Shown here in pieces: positions 20,199 to 28,339 of a stretch of 41,970 nt of DNA. The position numbers and the translations under genes were made by a program. The notes below the pieces were generated by a model that saw nothing but the letters and a program-made list of their open reading frames with translations, had not been told where the DNA came from and did no database searches. Origin of the DNA: Prauserella endophytica (lineage in GTDB: Bacteria; Actinomycetota; Actinomycetes; Mycobacteriales; Pseudonocardiaceae); assembly GCF_005146945.1 (NCBI RefSeq), contig NZ_SWMS01000037.1, positions 1-41,970 of the forward strand. Reading direction: 5' to 3'. Every line of letters starts with the position of its first letter. Position 1 is the stretch's first letter.

Positions 20199-20845
20199 TG
20201 ATTTCCGCACGACGCGCGCCCCGTGCGGCAGCTGCTGCGTTGATGGTTGGCCTGCTCGCTGCGGGCTGCGCGACTGAGGAGCCGGGTACGCCGTCGGCCT
20301 CGTCGTGGACCTCGAGTGCCGACAACAGCACGTCAGCCTCCGGCGGGGATGTGCCTCAGGTCTCCAGCCCGTTGGATGCCTCGGCGTATCTGGACCGCCC
20401 GTGCGACCTCGTCCCGCAAACGGTCATGAACGAACTCTCCTACACCGAGCCCGGCAAGGCGCTCACCGCCGATGAGAACAGCACTGCGGCCCTGTCGGGA
20501 CCGGGCTGCGGCTGGAACGTGCGTGGGCATGGGCAATCAGTCGTCGTCGGTATCCAGACTGGGAACCAACAGGACGGCATGGGCGGGCTGCAAGGAATCT
20601 ACGACGGCTACCAGGACGGACAGTTCGAGTACTACGAGCCGACCACCGTGGACGGCTATCCTGCGGCATTCAGCGATATCTCAGACAATCGCGACCGCGG
20701 GAGCTGCGCCATGTACGTCGGCATCGCCGATGATCTGACCTATTCGGTCTACGCAGGGCCCTATGGAGACGATCCGGACGCTGCCTGTCCTGTCGTCGAG
20801 CAGGTGGCCGGCGCGGTGATCGAAACGTTGAAGGGGGGCGCGTGA
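20198..20845 (+). CDS. DUF3558-type lipoprotein
   Basis: A 215-residue secreted lipoprotein. The signal peptide AAAALMVGLLAAGC ends in a lipobox, and a Ser/Thr-rich linker follows. The mature domain has the DUF3558 layout with conserved cysteines (DRPCDLVPQTVMNELSY, ALSGPGCGWNV, DRGSCAMYV, ACPVVEQVAGAVIETL), likely forming disulfides outside the cell. It is coupled to the upstream gene by a TGATG overlap and followed one base later by the PPE-like gene. DUF3558 proteins are abundant in this family of bacteria, often next to ESX-type genes. No biochemical function is established. Confidence 0.85.
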   Translation: MISARRAPRAAAAALMVGLLAAGCATEEPGTPSASSWTSSADNSTSASGGDVPQVSSPLDASAYLDRPCDLVPQTVMNELSYTEPGKALTADENSTAALSGPGCGWNVRGHGQSVVVGIQTGNQQDGMGGLQGIYDGYQDGQFEYYEPTTVDGYPAAFSDISDNRDRGSCAMYVGIADDLTYSVYAGPYGDDPDAACPVVEQVAGAVIETLKGGA

Positions 20846-20846
20846 C

Positions 20847-22169
20847 ATGGGTGGCCTGAGTGGTGCGGAGGTCTTCGACAACTTCAAACAGGGCGAGGGC
20901 ACCTCGTCGCTGCAGTTGATCGCGAACGAGTTGCTCAAGCTGCAGAAGACCTACGGCGACCGCGCGGAGGCGATCGAGGGCATCCAGCAGTCCATGGAGT
21001 CGGCGTGGAGTGGGGACGCCAGTACCAGGGCGCGGCAGGGGGCGGCGCCGCTGATGCCCGCGCTCGAGGAGTCCGCCCGGAACATGGACAGCACGGTCAA
21101 CTCGATGAAGACGCAGGCCGGTGACTGGCACACGGCCGCCAACTCCGTCGAGCCCGTGCCGCCGCTGCCGGACAAGCCGAACCCTTGGACCACCGGTCTG
21201 AAGGCCGCCATTCCCGTCGCGGGGCCGTTCATGGCCTCCAGCGACCTGCGGTCGTACCAGGAGGGCGTCGAGGCCCACAACCGTGCCGCTCAGCACAACG
21301 TCGACGTGATGTCCGCCTACTCGAACCAGACGAGCAGCAACTCGAACTTCCCCCGCACCTACGGGGTGCTCGAGCCGGGCTCGTCGCCGATCTCCGTCGC
21401 CAACAGCTCCACGCCGAGCGCGATCTCCGGTGACCTGCACTCCGACGTCACGCGCAGCTCCACGGTCGCCGCCCCTGTCGGCACCGGTACGCCCACCACG
21501 AGCGGGCCGATGACCAGCGCCGTTCCGCAGGTGGGTTCGCCCGTGTCGACCGGGACGGGCGCGCCCAACACCACACCGGGGCCGATCACCTCCGGGCCCA
21601 GCGGTCCTTCGGGTCCGAGTGGGCCGACGACGGGGCTCGCCGCTGCCGGGCCGGTGCCTCCACCCACCGGCTCGTCTTCCGGCGACCGGGCGCGGCCCGG
21701 GTCCACACCTCCCGGGCGCAGCACCTTCGGCACCACCAACCCGACGAAGCCGGGCGCCCCGCGCGGGCTCAACGAGCGCGCGGGCAGCAGGCTCTACGGC
21801 CCCAGCGGCGGTTCCAGCAGCGGCACCGGGGGCACCGTCGGCCGCGGGGTCGGCGGTGGGGGCGTCGGTGGTGGTGCCGGGAGTGGCGGGTCCGCCGGTG
21901 ACGCGGCTTCCCGCGCACTTGGCGCCGGCAAGGGGACGGGCGCCGGGCTGCCCGGTGGCGCCGCCTCCGCCGCGGAGTCCGCCGCCGCACGGGGCGCCGC
22001 GGGCGCCAGGGGCACCGGCATGGGTGCGATGGCGCCCGTCGGAGCGGGCCGGGCGAACCGCGAGGAGGACGAGGAGCACGAGCGCGCCGCGTACCTGCAG
22101 GAGAACGACCCCGACGAGGTGTTCATCGGTGACCTCGGCAAGACCACGCCGCCGGTGATCGGCGAGTGA
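20847..22169 (+). CDS. WXG/PPE-like putative ESX-secreted protein
   Basis: A 440-residue protein. The N-terminal 150 residues are helical with a W-S-G turn at residue 54 (GIQQSMESAWSGDASTRAR), resembling the PPE/WXG100 hairpin fold. Residues from about 190 to 405 are low-complexity, rich in Gly, Pro, Ser, Thr and Ala (for example GPSGPSGPSGPTTG). A conserved-looking acidic tail follows, with YLQENDPDEVFIGDLGKTTP. There is no classical signal peptide, as expected for a type VII substrate. The next gene, an EspG-type chaperone, overlaps by four bases and is the usual partner of PPE-like proteins. Secretion is inferred, not shown. Confidence 0.8.
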   Translation: MGGLSGAEVFDNFKQGEGTSSLQLIANELLKLQKTYGDRAEAIEGIQQSMESAWSGDASTRARQGAAPLMPALEESARNMDSTVNSMKTQAGDWHTAANSVEPVPPLPDKPNPWTTGLKAAIPVAGPFMASSDLRSYQEGVEAHNRAAQHNVDVMSAYSNQTSSNSNFPRTYGVLEPGSSPISVANSSTPSAISGDLHSDVTRSSTVAAPVGTGTPTTSGPMTSAVPQVGSPVSTGTGAPNTTPGPITSGPSGPSGPSGPTTGLAAAGPVPPPTGSSSGDRARPGSTPPGRSTFGTTNPTKPGAPRGLNERAGSRLYGPSGGSSSGTGGTVGRGVGGGGVGGGAGSGGSAGDAASRALGAGKGTGAGLPGGAASAAESAAARGAAGARGTGMGAMAPVGAGRANREEDEEHERAAYLQENDPDEVFIGDLGKTTPPVIGE

Positions 22170-22912
22170 GAGCCAACAGAGTCGAGCTCCCCCTCGGCGT
22201 GCTCGCCGGCCTGGTCGAACGCGAACGGGTGGGCACGCTCCACGTCGTTCTGCAGCCCGAGCCGATGTGGTTCCCGGACGAGGAGAAGGACGCGCTCGAC
22301 TCGGCGCTGACCAGGAGCCTCACCGAGGCCGGGCTCGTCGACCGGCGTGGCCGCGTCGAGGTGGAGCTGCTCGACTGGCTGCCCCTGCTCACCACCGCCT
22401 CGCTGGAGTACTACGGCTGGTTCTCCCACGGCGAGAGCACCTGGGGCGTGCTCGCCGCGGCACGCGGCGTTCAGGGCCTGCTGGCCGTGCGGGCCGGCGA
22501 CCTGGTGACGCTCACGCCGGTCGGCGTCGTCGAGCTGGCCGACGCCTTCGTCGAGCAGTTGCCCGAGCTCTATCCCGGCGGCGGCACGCAGTGGTCGGTG
22601 CGGATCATCGACCTGGAGGAGGCCGCCAGGCGCGGCGGGCCGCGGAACCGGCTGCCCGCCGACGTGCAGGAGATCGTCAAGGTCGTCCAGCGTCCGGTGA
22701 CGGGCGGCGGCGAGCTGTACGTCGCCGAGCGCGACGAGCTCGGCCGCTACGGCAGGCTCGACTCGCCACTGCACTATGTGGACACCGACTGGGGCCGGTA
22801 TCTCAACTACACCACGGGATCCGGGGCCGAGGCCGAGATCCACATCGCCCCGGGGAGCCCTTCGGCGATCGCCGCGACGCTCGAGAAGCTGCGCGCGACG
22901 CTACCGGGCTGA
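22166..22912 (+). CDS. EspG-family ESX secretion-associated chaperone
   Basis: A 248-residue protein starting at GTG 22166 in a GTGA overlap with the PPE-like gene. The sequence (VELPLGVLAGLVERERVG, the central FSHGESTWGVLAAARGVQG, and the C-terminal TDWGRYLNYTTGSGAEAEIH) matches the EspG fold family, in which a cytosolic chaperone binds the tip of a PE-PPE-type hairpin and keeps the substrate soluble until export. No ESX core genes (eccB, eccC, eccD, mycP) are present in this window, so the exporter would have to lie elsewhere. Its stop touches the convergent methyltransferase stop with no gap. Confidence 0.85.
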   Translation: MRANRVELPLGVLAGLVERERVGTLHVVLQPEPMWFPDEEKDALDSALTRSLTEAGLVDRRGRVEVELLDWLPLLTTASLEYYGWFSHGESTWGVLAAARGVQGLLAVRAGDLVTLTPVGVVELADAFVEQLPELYPGGGTQWSVRIIDLEEAARRGGPRNRLPADVQEIVKVVQRPVTGGGELYVAERDELGRYGRLDSPLHYVDTDWGRYLNYTTGSGAEAEIHIAPGSPSAIAATLEKLRATLPG

Positions 22913-23671
22913 TCACCCTCGCCGCACGACCTCGAAGCACAGCACGGCGGCGGCCGCGGACACGTTGAGCGACTCGACGTCACCCGGCATCGGGATCGAC
23001 ACCCACTCGGCCACGTAGCGGGCGACCTCCTCGCTCACGCCCTGACTCTCGCCGCCGAGGACGAACGCCGCGCGCGATGGCAGGTCGAGGCCGAACAGCG
23101 ACGCCGAGCCCGAGGCTCCCAGCGCGTAGACGGTGTAGCCGGCCTCGGTGAGCTGCTCCACCGCGTCGAGAGCGGTCACGCAGCGCAGCACGGGAGCCCG
23201 GAACGCGACGCCGGCCGATGCCTTCACCACCAGCGGGTCCAGTGTCGCGACCCCGCGCCGGGGGACCACGATGCCGCCGAAGCCCGCAGCCGTCGCCGTG
23301 CGCAGGATCATCCCGACGTTCGCGGGCGTGGTGATGCCGTCCAGCACGAGCACCCTCGACGGTGGCCGCTGCTCCGCCAGCGCGGTGGCCAGCGGGCGCA
23401 TCCTCGGCGCGACGACGTCGGCCAGCACGCCCTGGTCCTGCTTGCCGTTGCCGGCGAGCACCTTCACCCGGTGCGCGCTCGCGCGCTGCACCGGCACCCC
23501 GGCGGCCTTGGCCGCGCGCTCGATCTCGGTGACCGCCTGCCCTCTGGCCACGTCGGCGAGTATCACTTTGTCGACATCGAGCGCAGGGTCGGTCAGCGCC
23601 TCGAGCACGGGTTTGCGCCCGTAGACGGTCAGGAAGCGGTCCTTCGGGGACACCGCGGAATCGTCACCCAC
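22913..23671 (-). CDS. TrmH/SpoU-family RNA 2'-O-methyltransferase
   Basis: A 252-residue SPOUT methyltransferase. An N-terminal substrate-binding domain (FLTVYGRKPVLEAL) precedes the knotted catalytic domain. Motif 1 is VLVLDGITTPANVGMILRTA with the catalytic Arg, motif 2 is AFVLGGESQGVS, and motif 3 is IPMPGDVESLNVSAAAAVL. It uses S-adenosylmethionine to methylate a ribose 2'-OH in rRNA or tRNA; the exact target is not readable. The frame extends upstream, but GTG 23671, ten bases after GGAG, gives a normal-length protein. It is divergent from the WS/DGAT-like gene. Confidence 0.9.
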   Translation of the reverse strand: MGDDSAVSPKDRFLTVYGRKPVLEALTDPALDVDKVILADVARGQAVTEIERAAKAAGVPVQRASAHRVKVLAGNGKQDQGVLADVVAPRMRPLATALAEQRPPSRVLVLDGITTPANVGMILRTATAAGFGGIVVPRRGVATLDPLVVKASAGVAFRAPVLRCVTALDAVEQLTEAGYTVYALGASGSASLFGLDLPSRAAFVLGGESQGVSEEVARYVAEWVSIPMPGDVESLNVSAAAAVLCFEVVRRG

Positions 23672-23706
23672 GGCGGGAAGTCTCCCACCTGTGCCAGGAT
23701 CACCAC

Positions 23707-25113
23707 ATGTCCGACCGTCTCTCCGCGCTGGACGCATCGTTCCTGTACGTGGAGGAACCGGCCACCCCGATGCACGTCGGCAGCGTGGCCATCTTCGACC
23801 GGCCCAGGACCGGCTTCGACTACGGCGCCCTGCTCGCGCTGGTGAACCACCGCCTCGGCTACCTGCCGCGCTACCGGCAGCGCGCACTGCCTGTGCCGGG
23901 GCACCTGGCCAGACCCGTGTGGGTGGACGACGTGGACTTCGACCTCAACTACCACGTCCGCCGCTCGGCACTACCCGCTCCGGGCAGCGACGAGCAGCTG
24001 TTCGACCTGGTCGCGCGGCTGATGGCTCGTCAGCTGGACCGGGAACGGCCGCTGTGGGAGGCGTACTTCATCGAGGGGCTCGCCGACAACCGCGTGGCAC
24101 TGGTCACCAAGACCCACCAGTCGCTGGTGGACGGCCTCGGCACCGTCGACCTCGGCCAGCTCATCCTCGACGCGGGTGCCGCCGAGCGCGATCCCGGCGA
24201 GGACACCTGGACGCCGCGCCGCCCGCCCAACCGCGCGCAACTGGTGCTCGACGCCGTGGGCGAGGCCGTGCAGCGGCCCGGCGAGCTCGTCGAGAACGCC
24301 CGCTCGGCCGCGCGGGACCTCGCCGCCACGGCCGAGAAGACCATCGGCGCCGTTGGCGGTCTCGCGTCGGCCCTGCGCAGCGTGATCCGGCCCGCGCCGG
24401 CGGGGCCACTGAACTGCCACGTCTCCGGGGGTCGCGTCTTCGTCGGCCTGCGCACCAGCCTCGACGATTTCCGCAAGATCCGCGCCCAACACGGCTGTAC
24501 CGTCAATGACGCCGTGTTCGCCGTGCTCACCGGTGCGCTGCGGTCTTGGCTGGGCTCGCGCGGCGAGCCGCTCGACGACTCGGCGACCGTTCGCGCGCTC
24601 GTGCCGCTCGCGGTGCTGGAACCCGACGCGGCCGAGTTCTCCACGGCAGGCCTGGTCAACAACCGCGTCAAGCCGTACCTGGTCGACCTGCCGGTCGGCG
24701 AGTCCGATCCGGTGCTGCGGCTGCAGCACATCGCGCACGCGATGGCCGAGCATCTCGGCGCCGAACGTTCGGTCGCCGCACGGGCCATGCTCAAGGTGGG
24801 CGGTTTCGCGCCAGCGACCATGCACTCGCTGGCCGCGCGGGCGGCCGGGTCGTTCTCCGGGCGCATCTTCAACGTGCTCATCGCCAACTCGCCGGGCCCC
24901 CAGGAACCCGTGTACGCCGGGTCGGCGAGGATGGCCGCGATCTATCCGGTGATGCCGCTCGCCCGCGACCAGGCGCTGGCGATCGGGGTGACCTCGTACC
25001 ACGGCGGTGTCTACTTCGGATTGAACGGCGACCGCAAGGCGTTGTTCGATGTGCGCCTCGTGGCGGAGATGATCGAGGAAGCGCTGGAGGAACTGAAAGG
25101 GACGAACTGGTGA
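23707..25113 (+). CDS. Wax ester synthase/diacylglycerol acyltransferase-family protein with altered active site
   Basis: A 468-residue member of the WS/DGAT family (MSDRLSALDASFLYVEEPAT start, LWEAYFIEGLADNRVALVTK, the C-terminal NVLIANSPGPQEPVYAGSA). Family enzymes make triacylglycerol or wax esters using the motif HHxxxDG. Here the motif is H137-Q138-S-L-V-D142-G143, so the second His, the presumed general base, is Gln. The PLW and NVxxSNxPGP-like elements are present. It may be inactive, moonlighting or of changed specificity. Start ATG 23707 follows AGGA. The next gene starts inside its stop (GTGA). A WS/DGAT gene also precedes the DUF6912 gene in mycobacteria. Confidence 0.9.
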   Translation: MSDRLSALDASFLYVEEPATPMHVGSVAIFDRPRTGFDYGALLALVNHRLGYLPRYRQRALPVPGHLARPVWVDDVDFDLNYHVRRSALPAPGSDEQLFDLVARLMARQLDRERPLWEAYFIEGLADNRVALVTKTHQSLVDGLGTVDLGQLILDAGAAERDPGEDTWTPRRPPNRAQLVLDAVGEAVQRPGELVENARSAARDLAATAEKTIGAVGGLASALRSVIRPAPAGPLNCHVSGGRVFVGLRTSLDDFRKIRAQHGCTVNDAVFAVLTGALRSWLGSRGEPLDDSATVRALVPLAVLEPDAAEFSTAGLVNNRVKPYLVDLPVGESDPVLRLQHIAHAMAEHLGAERSVAARAMLKVGGFAPATMHSLAARAAGSFSGRIFNVLIANSPGPQEPVYAGSARMAAIYPVMPLARDQALAIGVTSYHGGVYFGLNGDRKALFDVRLVAEMIEEALEELKGTNW

Positions 25114-25619
25114 GGGTCTACCTGCCCGCGACGATCGGCATTCTGCGGCAACTGGTCGAGGACGGTGAGTTCCGGCCGCTCAGCGGCACCGGCTTCGCGC
25201 TCACCCCGGCGCTGCGGGAGTCCTACGTCAGCGGTTCGACGGAGGAGCTGGAGTACGCCGCGCTGCTGGACGCGGCGCGGGCCTCGCTGCGGCTGATCGC
25301 GGCCGCGCAGGAGGACGCGCACGACGCCAAGGAGCCGCCGAGGCGGGTGGTGGTGTCCGCCGACGTCGAGGACGTGACGCTGCGGCCCGACCTCGACCAC
25401 GCGGTGGTGCGCCTCTCGGGGCCGGTGCGGCTCTCCGACGTGGCGGCCGTGCACGTCGACGCCGCGGAGGCCGAGCCCGCCGTGCTGGCCGCCGCCGCCG
25501 TGATCGACGCCGCCGATCTCGGGGACCCCGACGCCGAGTTCACCCTCGGGGACGTCGAGGACCACGAGCTCGCCTGGTACGCGCCTCAGGAACTGCCCTT
25601 CCTGCTCGAGCTCATGTAA
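25110..25619 (+). CDS. DUF6912-family protein (Rv3231c-like)
   Basis: A 169-residue protein beginning with GTG 25110 inside the stop of the upstream gene. The N-terminus VRVYLPATIGILRQLVEDGE is the family signature. The middle has RRVVVSADVEDVTLR, and the end is ELAWYAPQELPFLLELM. It has no signal peptide or transmembrane segment. The family is conserved in actinobacteria next to WS/DGAT-type genes and has no assigned function. Coupling to the acyltransferase-like gene is probably functional, but the role cannot be read from sequence. Confidence 0.85.
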   Translation: MRVYLPATIGILRQLVEDGEFRPLSGTGFALTPALRESYVSGSTEELEYAALLDAARASLRLIAAAQEDAHDAKEPPRRVVVSADVEDVTLRPDLDHAVVRLSGPVRLSDVAAVHVDAAEAEPAVLAAAAVIDAADLGDPDAEFTLGDVEDHELAWYAPQELPFLLELM

Positions 25620-25674
25620 CCATGAGGTCAGACCGCCCACGAAGCGGAGCGATTCCGGGAGGCGAGACTGACCC

Positions 25675-27303
25675 ATGGACGCCGTCACATCTGTTCCGGT
25701 ACCGAAGAACGAGCCGGTGCGCACCTACGCGCCGGGCACCGAGGAGCGCTCGTCGCTGCAACGCAGGCTCGCCGAGCTGAAGGGCGACAAGCACGAGCTG
25801 ACCCAGACCATCGGCGGCAGGCGCGCGCTCGCGGGCGGAGAGCCGTTCGACGTCGTGCAACCGCATGATCACGGGCACGTGCTCGGGGTGAGCGCGCAGG
25901 CGACGCCCGAGGACGTCTCCGAGGCGGTGCGGGCCGCGAAGGCCGCGGCGCCAGAGTGGCGCGAGCTGCCCTTCGACGAGCGCGCCGCCGTGTTCCTGCG
26001 AGCGGGCGACCTGCTGGCGGGGCCGTACCGCGACACGATCAACGCGGCGACCATGCTCGGGCAGTCCAAGTCGGTGCAGCAGGCCGAGATCGACGCGGCG
26101 TGCGAGCTGATCGACTTCCTGCGTTTCAACGTGAGCTACGCGCGCCGCATCCTCGCCGAGCAGCCCAACTCGGTGCCGGGCGCGTGGAATCGCATGGAGT
26201 ACCGGCCGCTGGACGGCTTCGTGGTCGCGATCACGCCGTTCAACTTCACCGCGATCGCGGGCAACCTGCCCAGCTCACCCGCGCTGATGGGCAACACGGT
26301 GGTGTGGAAGCCGACGCCGTCGCAGCAGCTCGCCGCGCATTTCACGATGCAGGTGTTCGAGGAGGCGGGCCTGCCCCCTGGCGTGATCAACCTGGTGACC
26401 GGCGACGGTCACGCGGTCAGCGACGTCGCGCTCGCCGACCCCGGGTTCGCCGGCCTGCACTTCACCGGCTCCACGGCGACGTTCAAGCTGCTGTGGCGAA
26501 AGATCGCCGAGAATCTGGACGGCTACGCCTCGTACCCGAGGATCGTCGGCGAGACCGGCGGCAAGGACTTCGTGGTGGCGCACTCCTCGGCGGACCCGGA
26601 CAAGCTCGTGCCCGCGCTGGTGCGGGGCGCGTTCGAGTACCAGGGCCAGAAGTGCTCGGCGGCGTCGCGGGCGTACCTGCCCCGCTCGCTGTGGGAGGGC
26701 GGCGTGCGCGAACGGCTCGCCGACGTCACGAAGAGCGTGAAGTACGGCGACATCTCCGACTTCTCGCTCTTCGGCGGCGCGGTGATCAACGCCAAGGCGT
26801 TCGCCAAGCACCGGGAACTGCTGTCGCGTGTGGACGGTGACTCGGCACTGGAAGTGCTGGTCGGCGGCGGTTGCGACGACCAGATCGGCTACTTCGTCGA
26901 GCCGACCGTGCTGCTGACCGACGACCCGGCGCACGAGGTGCTCTCCACGGAGTATTTCGGCCCGATCCTGGCCGTGTACGTCTACCCGGACGGCGAGTAC
27001 GAGCGGGTGCTGGAACTGGTGGACACGAGCGCTCCGTACGCGCTCACGGGCGCGGTGTTCGCCGACGACCGGGCCGCGATCCAGCAGGCGCACCGGGCGC
27101 TGCGGTTCACGGCGGGCAACTTCTACGTCAACGACAAGCCGACGGGCTCGATCGTCGGCCAGCAGCCCTTCGGCGGGTCGCGGGCGTCGGGGACCAACGA
27201 CAAGGCTGGCTCCATGTTCAACCTGCTGCGCTGGACGAGCCCCAGGTCGATCAAGGAGACGTTCGACGCGCCCACCTCGATCGCCTACCCCCACATGGAG
27301 TAA
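25675..27303 (+). CDS. pruA: L-glutamate gamma-semialdehyde dehydrogenase (1-pyrroline-5-carboxylate dehydrogenase)
   Basis: A 542-residue aldehyde dehydrogenase, the second step of proline catabolism, oxidising glutamate semialdehyde to glutamate with NAD. The active-site Glu293 lies in GETGGKDFVVAHSSADPD and the catalytic Cys327 in FEYQGQKCSAASRAYLP; the C-terminal QQPFGGSRASGTNDKAGS is typical of the P5CDH subgroup. ATG 25675 follows GGGAGG at suitable distance. No proline dehydrogenase gene is adjacent. It ends just before a very stable palindrome (27311-27365). Confidence 0.96.
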   Translation: MDAVTSVPVPKNEPVRTYAPGTEERSSLQRRLAELKGDKHELTQTIGGRRALAGGEPFDVVQPHDHGHVLGVSAQATPEDVSEAVRAAKAAAPEWRELPFDERAAVFLRAGDLLAGPYRDTINAATMLGQSKSVQQAEIDAACELIDFLRFNVSYARRILAEQPNSVPGAWNRMEYRPLDGFVVAITPFNFTAIAGNLPSSPALMGNTVVWKPTPSQQLAAHFTMQVFEEAGLPPGVINLVTGDGHAVSDVALADPGFAGLHFTGSTATFKLLWRKIAENLDGYASYPRIVGETGGKDFVVAHSSADPDKLVPALVRGAFEYQGQKCSAASRAYLPRSLWEGGVRERLADVTKSVKYGDISDFSLFGGAVINAKAFAKHRELLSRVDGDSALEVLVGGGCDDQIGYFVEPTVLLTDDPAHEVLSTEYFGPILAVYVYPDGEYERVLELVDTSAPYALTGAVFADDRAAIQQAHRALRFTAGNFYVNDKPTGSIVGQQPFGGSRASGTNDKAGSMFNLLRWTSPRSIKETFDAPTSIAYPHME

Positions 27304-27310
27304 CGAAAAA

Positions 27311-27365
27311 GTCCCCCAAGGCCACCTTTGTTGCGTTCAACGCGGCAAAGGTGGCCTTGGGGGAC
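27311..27365. terminator. Perfect 20-bp inverted repeat, terminator and full copy of the dispersed palindromic repeat
   Basis: GTCCCCCAAGGCCACCTTTG (27311-27330) is exactly complementary to 27346-27365, with a 15-base loop that itself contains GCGTT and AACGC. It lies between the convergent pruA and lipoprotein genes and can end transcripts from both sides. The core AAGGCCACCTT recurs at 34358, and half-cores occur at 1, 34502, 41908 and 41960. Confidence 0.85.
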
Positions 27366-27393
27366 GTTGGCTCAGCTCAGCCGAGGGCGGGCG

Positions 27394-28215
27394 TCAGCCC
27401 ATCGGCATCTCGCCGACCTGGTCGGCGGGCGGGGCCTCGACGGTGACCGGGGTGCCCCAGTCGCTGTACTTCATCGTCATCTTGGCCTCCTGACCACCGG
27501 CGCCGGCGGCCTCCATCATCTTGCCCATGTCCATGACGACCTGGACCGGCAGGTTGTCGCTGTTCAGCCACAGCTCCATCGGCAGCTTGGCGGGCAGCTG
27601 CTCGGCCTGCTCGGGCGTGATGCCGGACGCGGCGCCCATCTCCGAGGCGACCTTCTTGAAGTCCAGCTCGATCGTGTAGTGCGTGACCTCCTGGCCGTCC
27701 AGGGTGGTCTTCTCGCTGTTGGTGATCTCGCCGGCTTCCTTGATGTACTCGAGCGTCTTGGTCGGGTCGCTCTGCTCCATCGAGCTGCTCAGCTGCTGCG
27801 ACATCGGGTCGGTGCCGTCGAGCGAGATCTTCGCCCACGGCTTGCCGCCCGTCTGAGCCTCGAGACCGGCCATCTTCATGTACATCGCCTGGTCGACCAG
27901 GCGCATCTCGATGGACTGGCCCATCATCTCCATGTTCATGGACATCTTGGTGTTGGCGCCGTCGTAGAGGCCCGCACCTTCGGCCGTCATCTGCATGCCG
28001 GCCATGTTCATGTCCATCGAGAACTTCGACGACTTCGACTCAGCCGTCTTCTCGGAGGCCGCCGCCGCCAGCTGCTGTGGGTCGCTGAAGAAGCTCGAGC
28101 CCGCGTCACCGCCCGGGTTGCCCCCGAACGCGTTGCCAGAGTCACCGTCGCTGCCACAGGCGCTGAGCGCGATGACCAGCGCAAAGCCGCTGGCCGCCAG
28201 AGCCGTCTTACGCAT
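27394..28215 (-). CDS. Secreted lipoprotein, LppX/LprG-like
   Basis: A 273-residue lipoprotein. The signal peptide ALAASGFALVIALSAC ends in a lipobox, followed by a Gly/Asp/Ser-rich linker. The mature domain is Met-rich (FSMDMNMAGMQMTAEG, then MSMNMEMMGQSIEMRL) and has the pattern of the half-barrel lipoproteins LppX/LprAFG or LolA-like carriers (WAKISLDGTDPM, DGQEVTHYTIELD, LPMELWLNSDNLPVQVVMD). Family members bind or move lipids at the cell envelope; this is inferred. AAGGGGATCTTC precedes the ATG at 28215. It is convergent with pruA. Confidence 0.82.
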   Translation of the reverse strand: MRKTALAASGFALVIALSACGSDGDSGNAFGGNPGGDAGSSFFSDPQQLAAAASEKTAESKSSKFSMDMNMAGMQMTAEGAGLYDGANTKMSMNMEMMGQSIEMRLVDQAMYMKMAGLEAQTGGKPWAKISLDGTDPMSQQLSSSMEQSDPTKTLEYIKEAGEITNSEKTTLDGQEVTHYTIELDFKKVASEMGAASGITPEQAEQLPAKLPMELWLNSDNLPVQVVMDMGKMMEAAGAGGQEAKMTMKYSDWGTPVTVEAPPADQVGEMPMG

Positions 28216-28339
28216 GAAGATCCCCTTGTGAGTTTGATCGTGTGAGCGGTTCGCCCCTCTTCTGCTCGGACGGGCGATCCCCTATGAGGGTTCCATGCTT
28301 ACCGGATCGGCTTCACATCGGCTTAACCAACGCGGCGTG

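Noticed and set aside
27331-27345. Hairpin loop at 27331-27345 as a separate regulatory element
   Set aside because: GCGTT/AACGC inside the loop can pair only with an impossible one-base turn, so it is treated as part of the larger palindrome.
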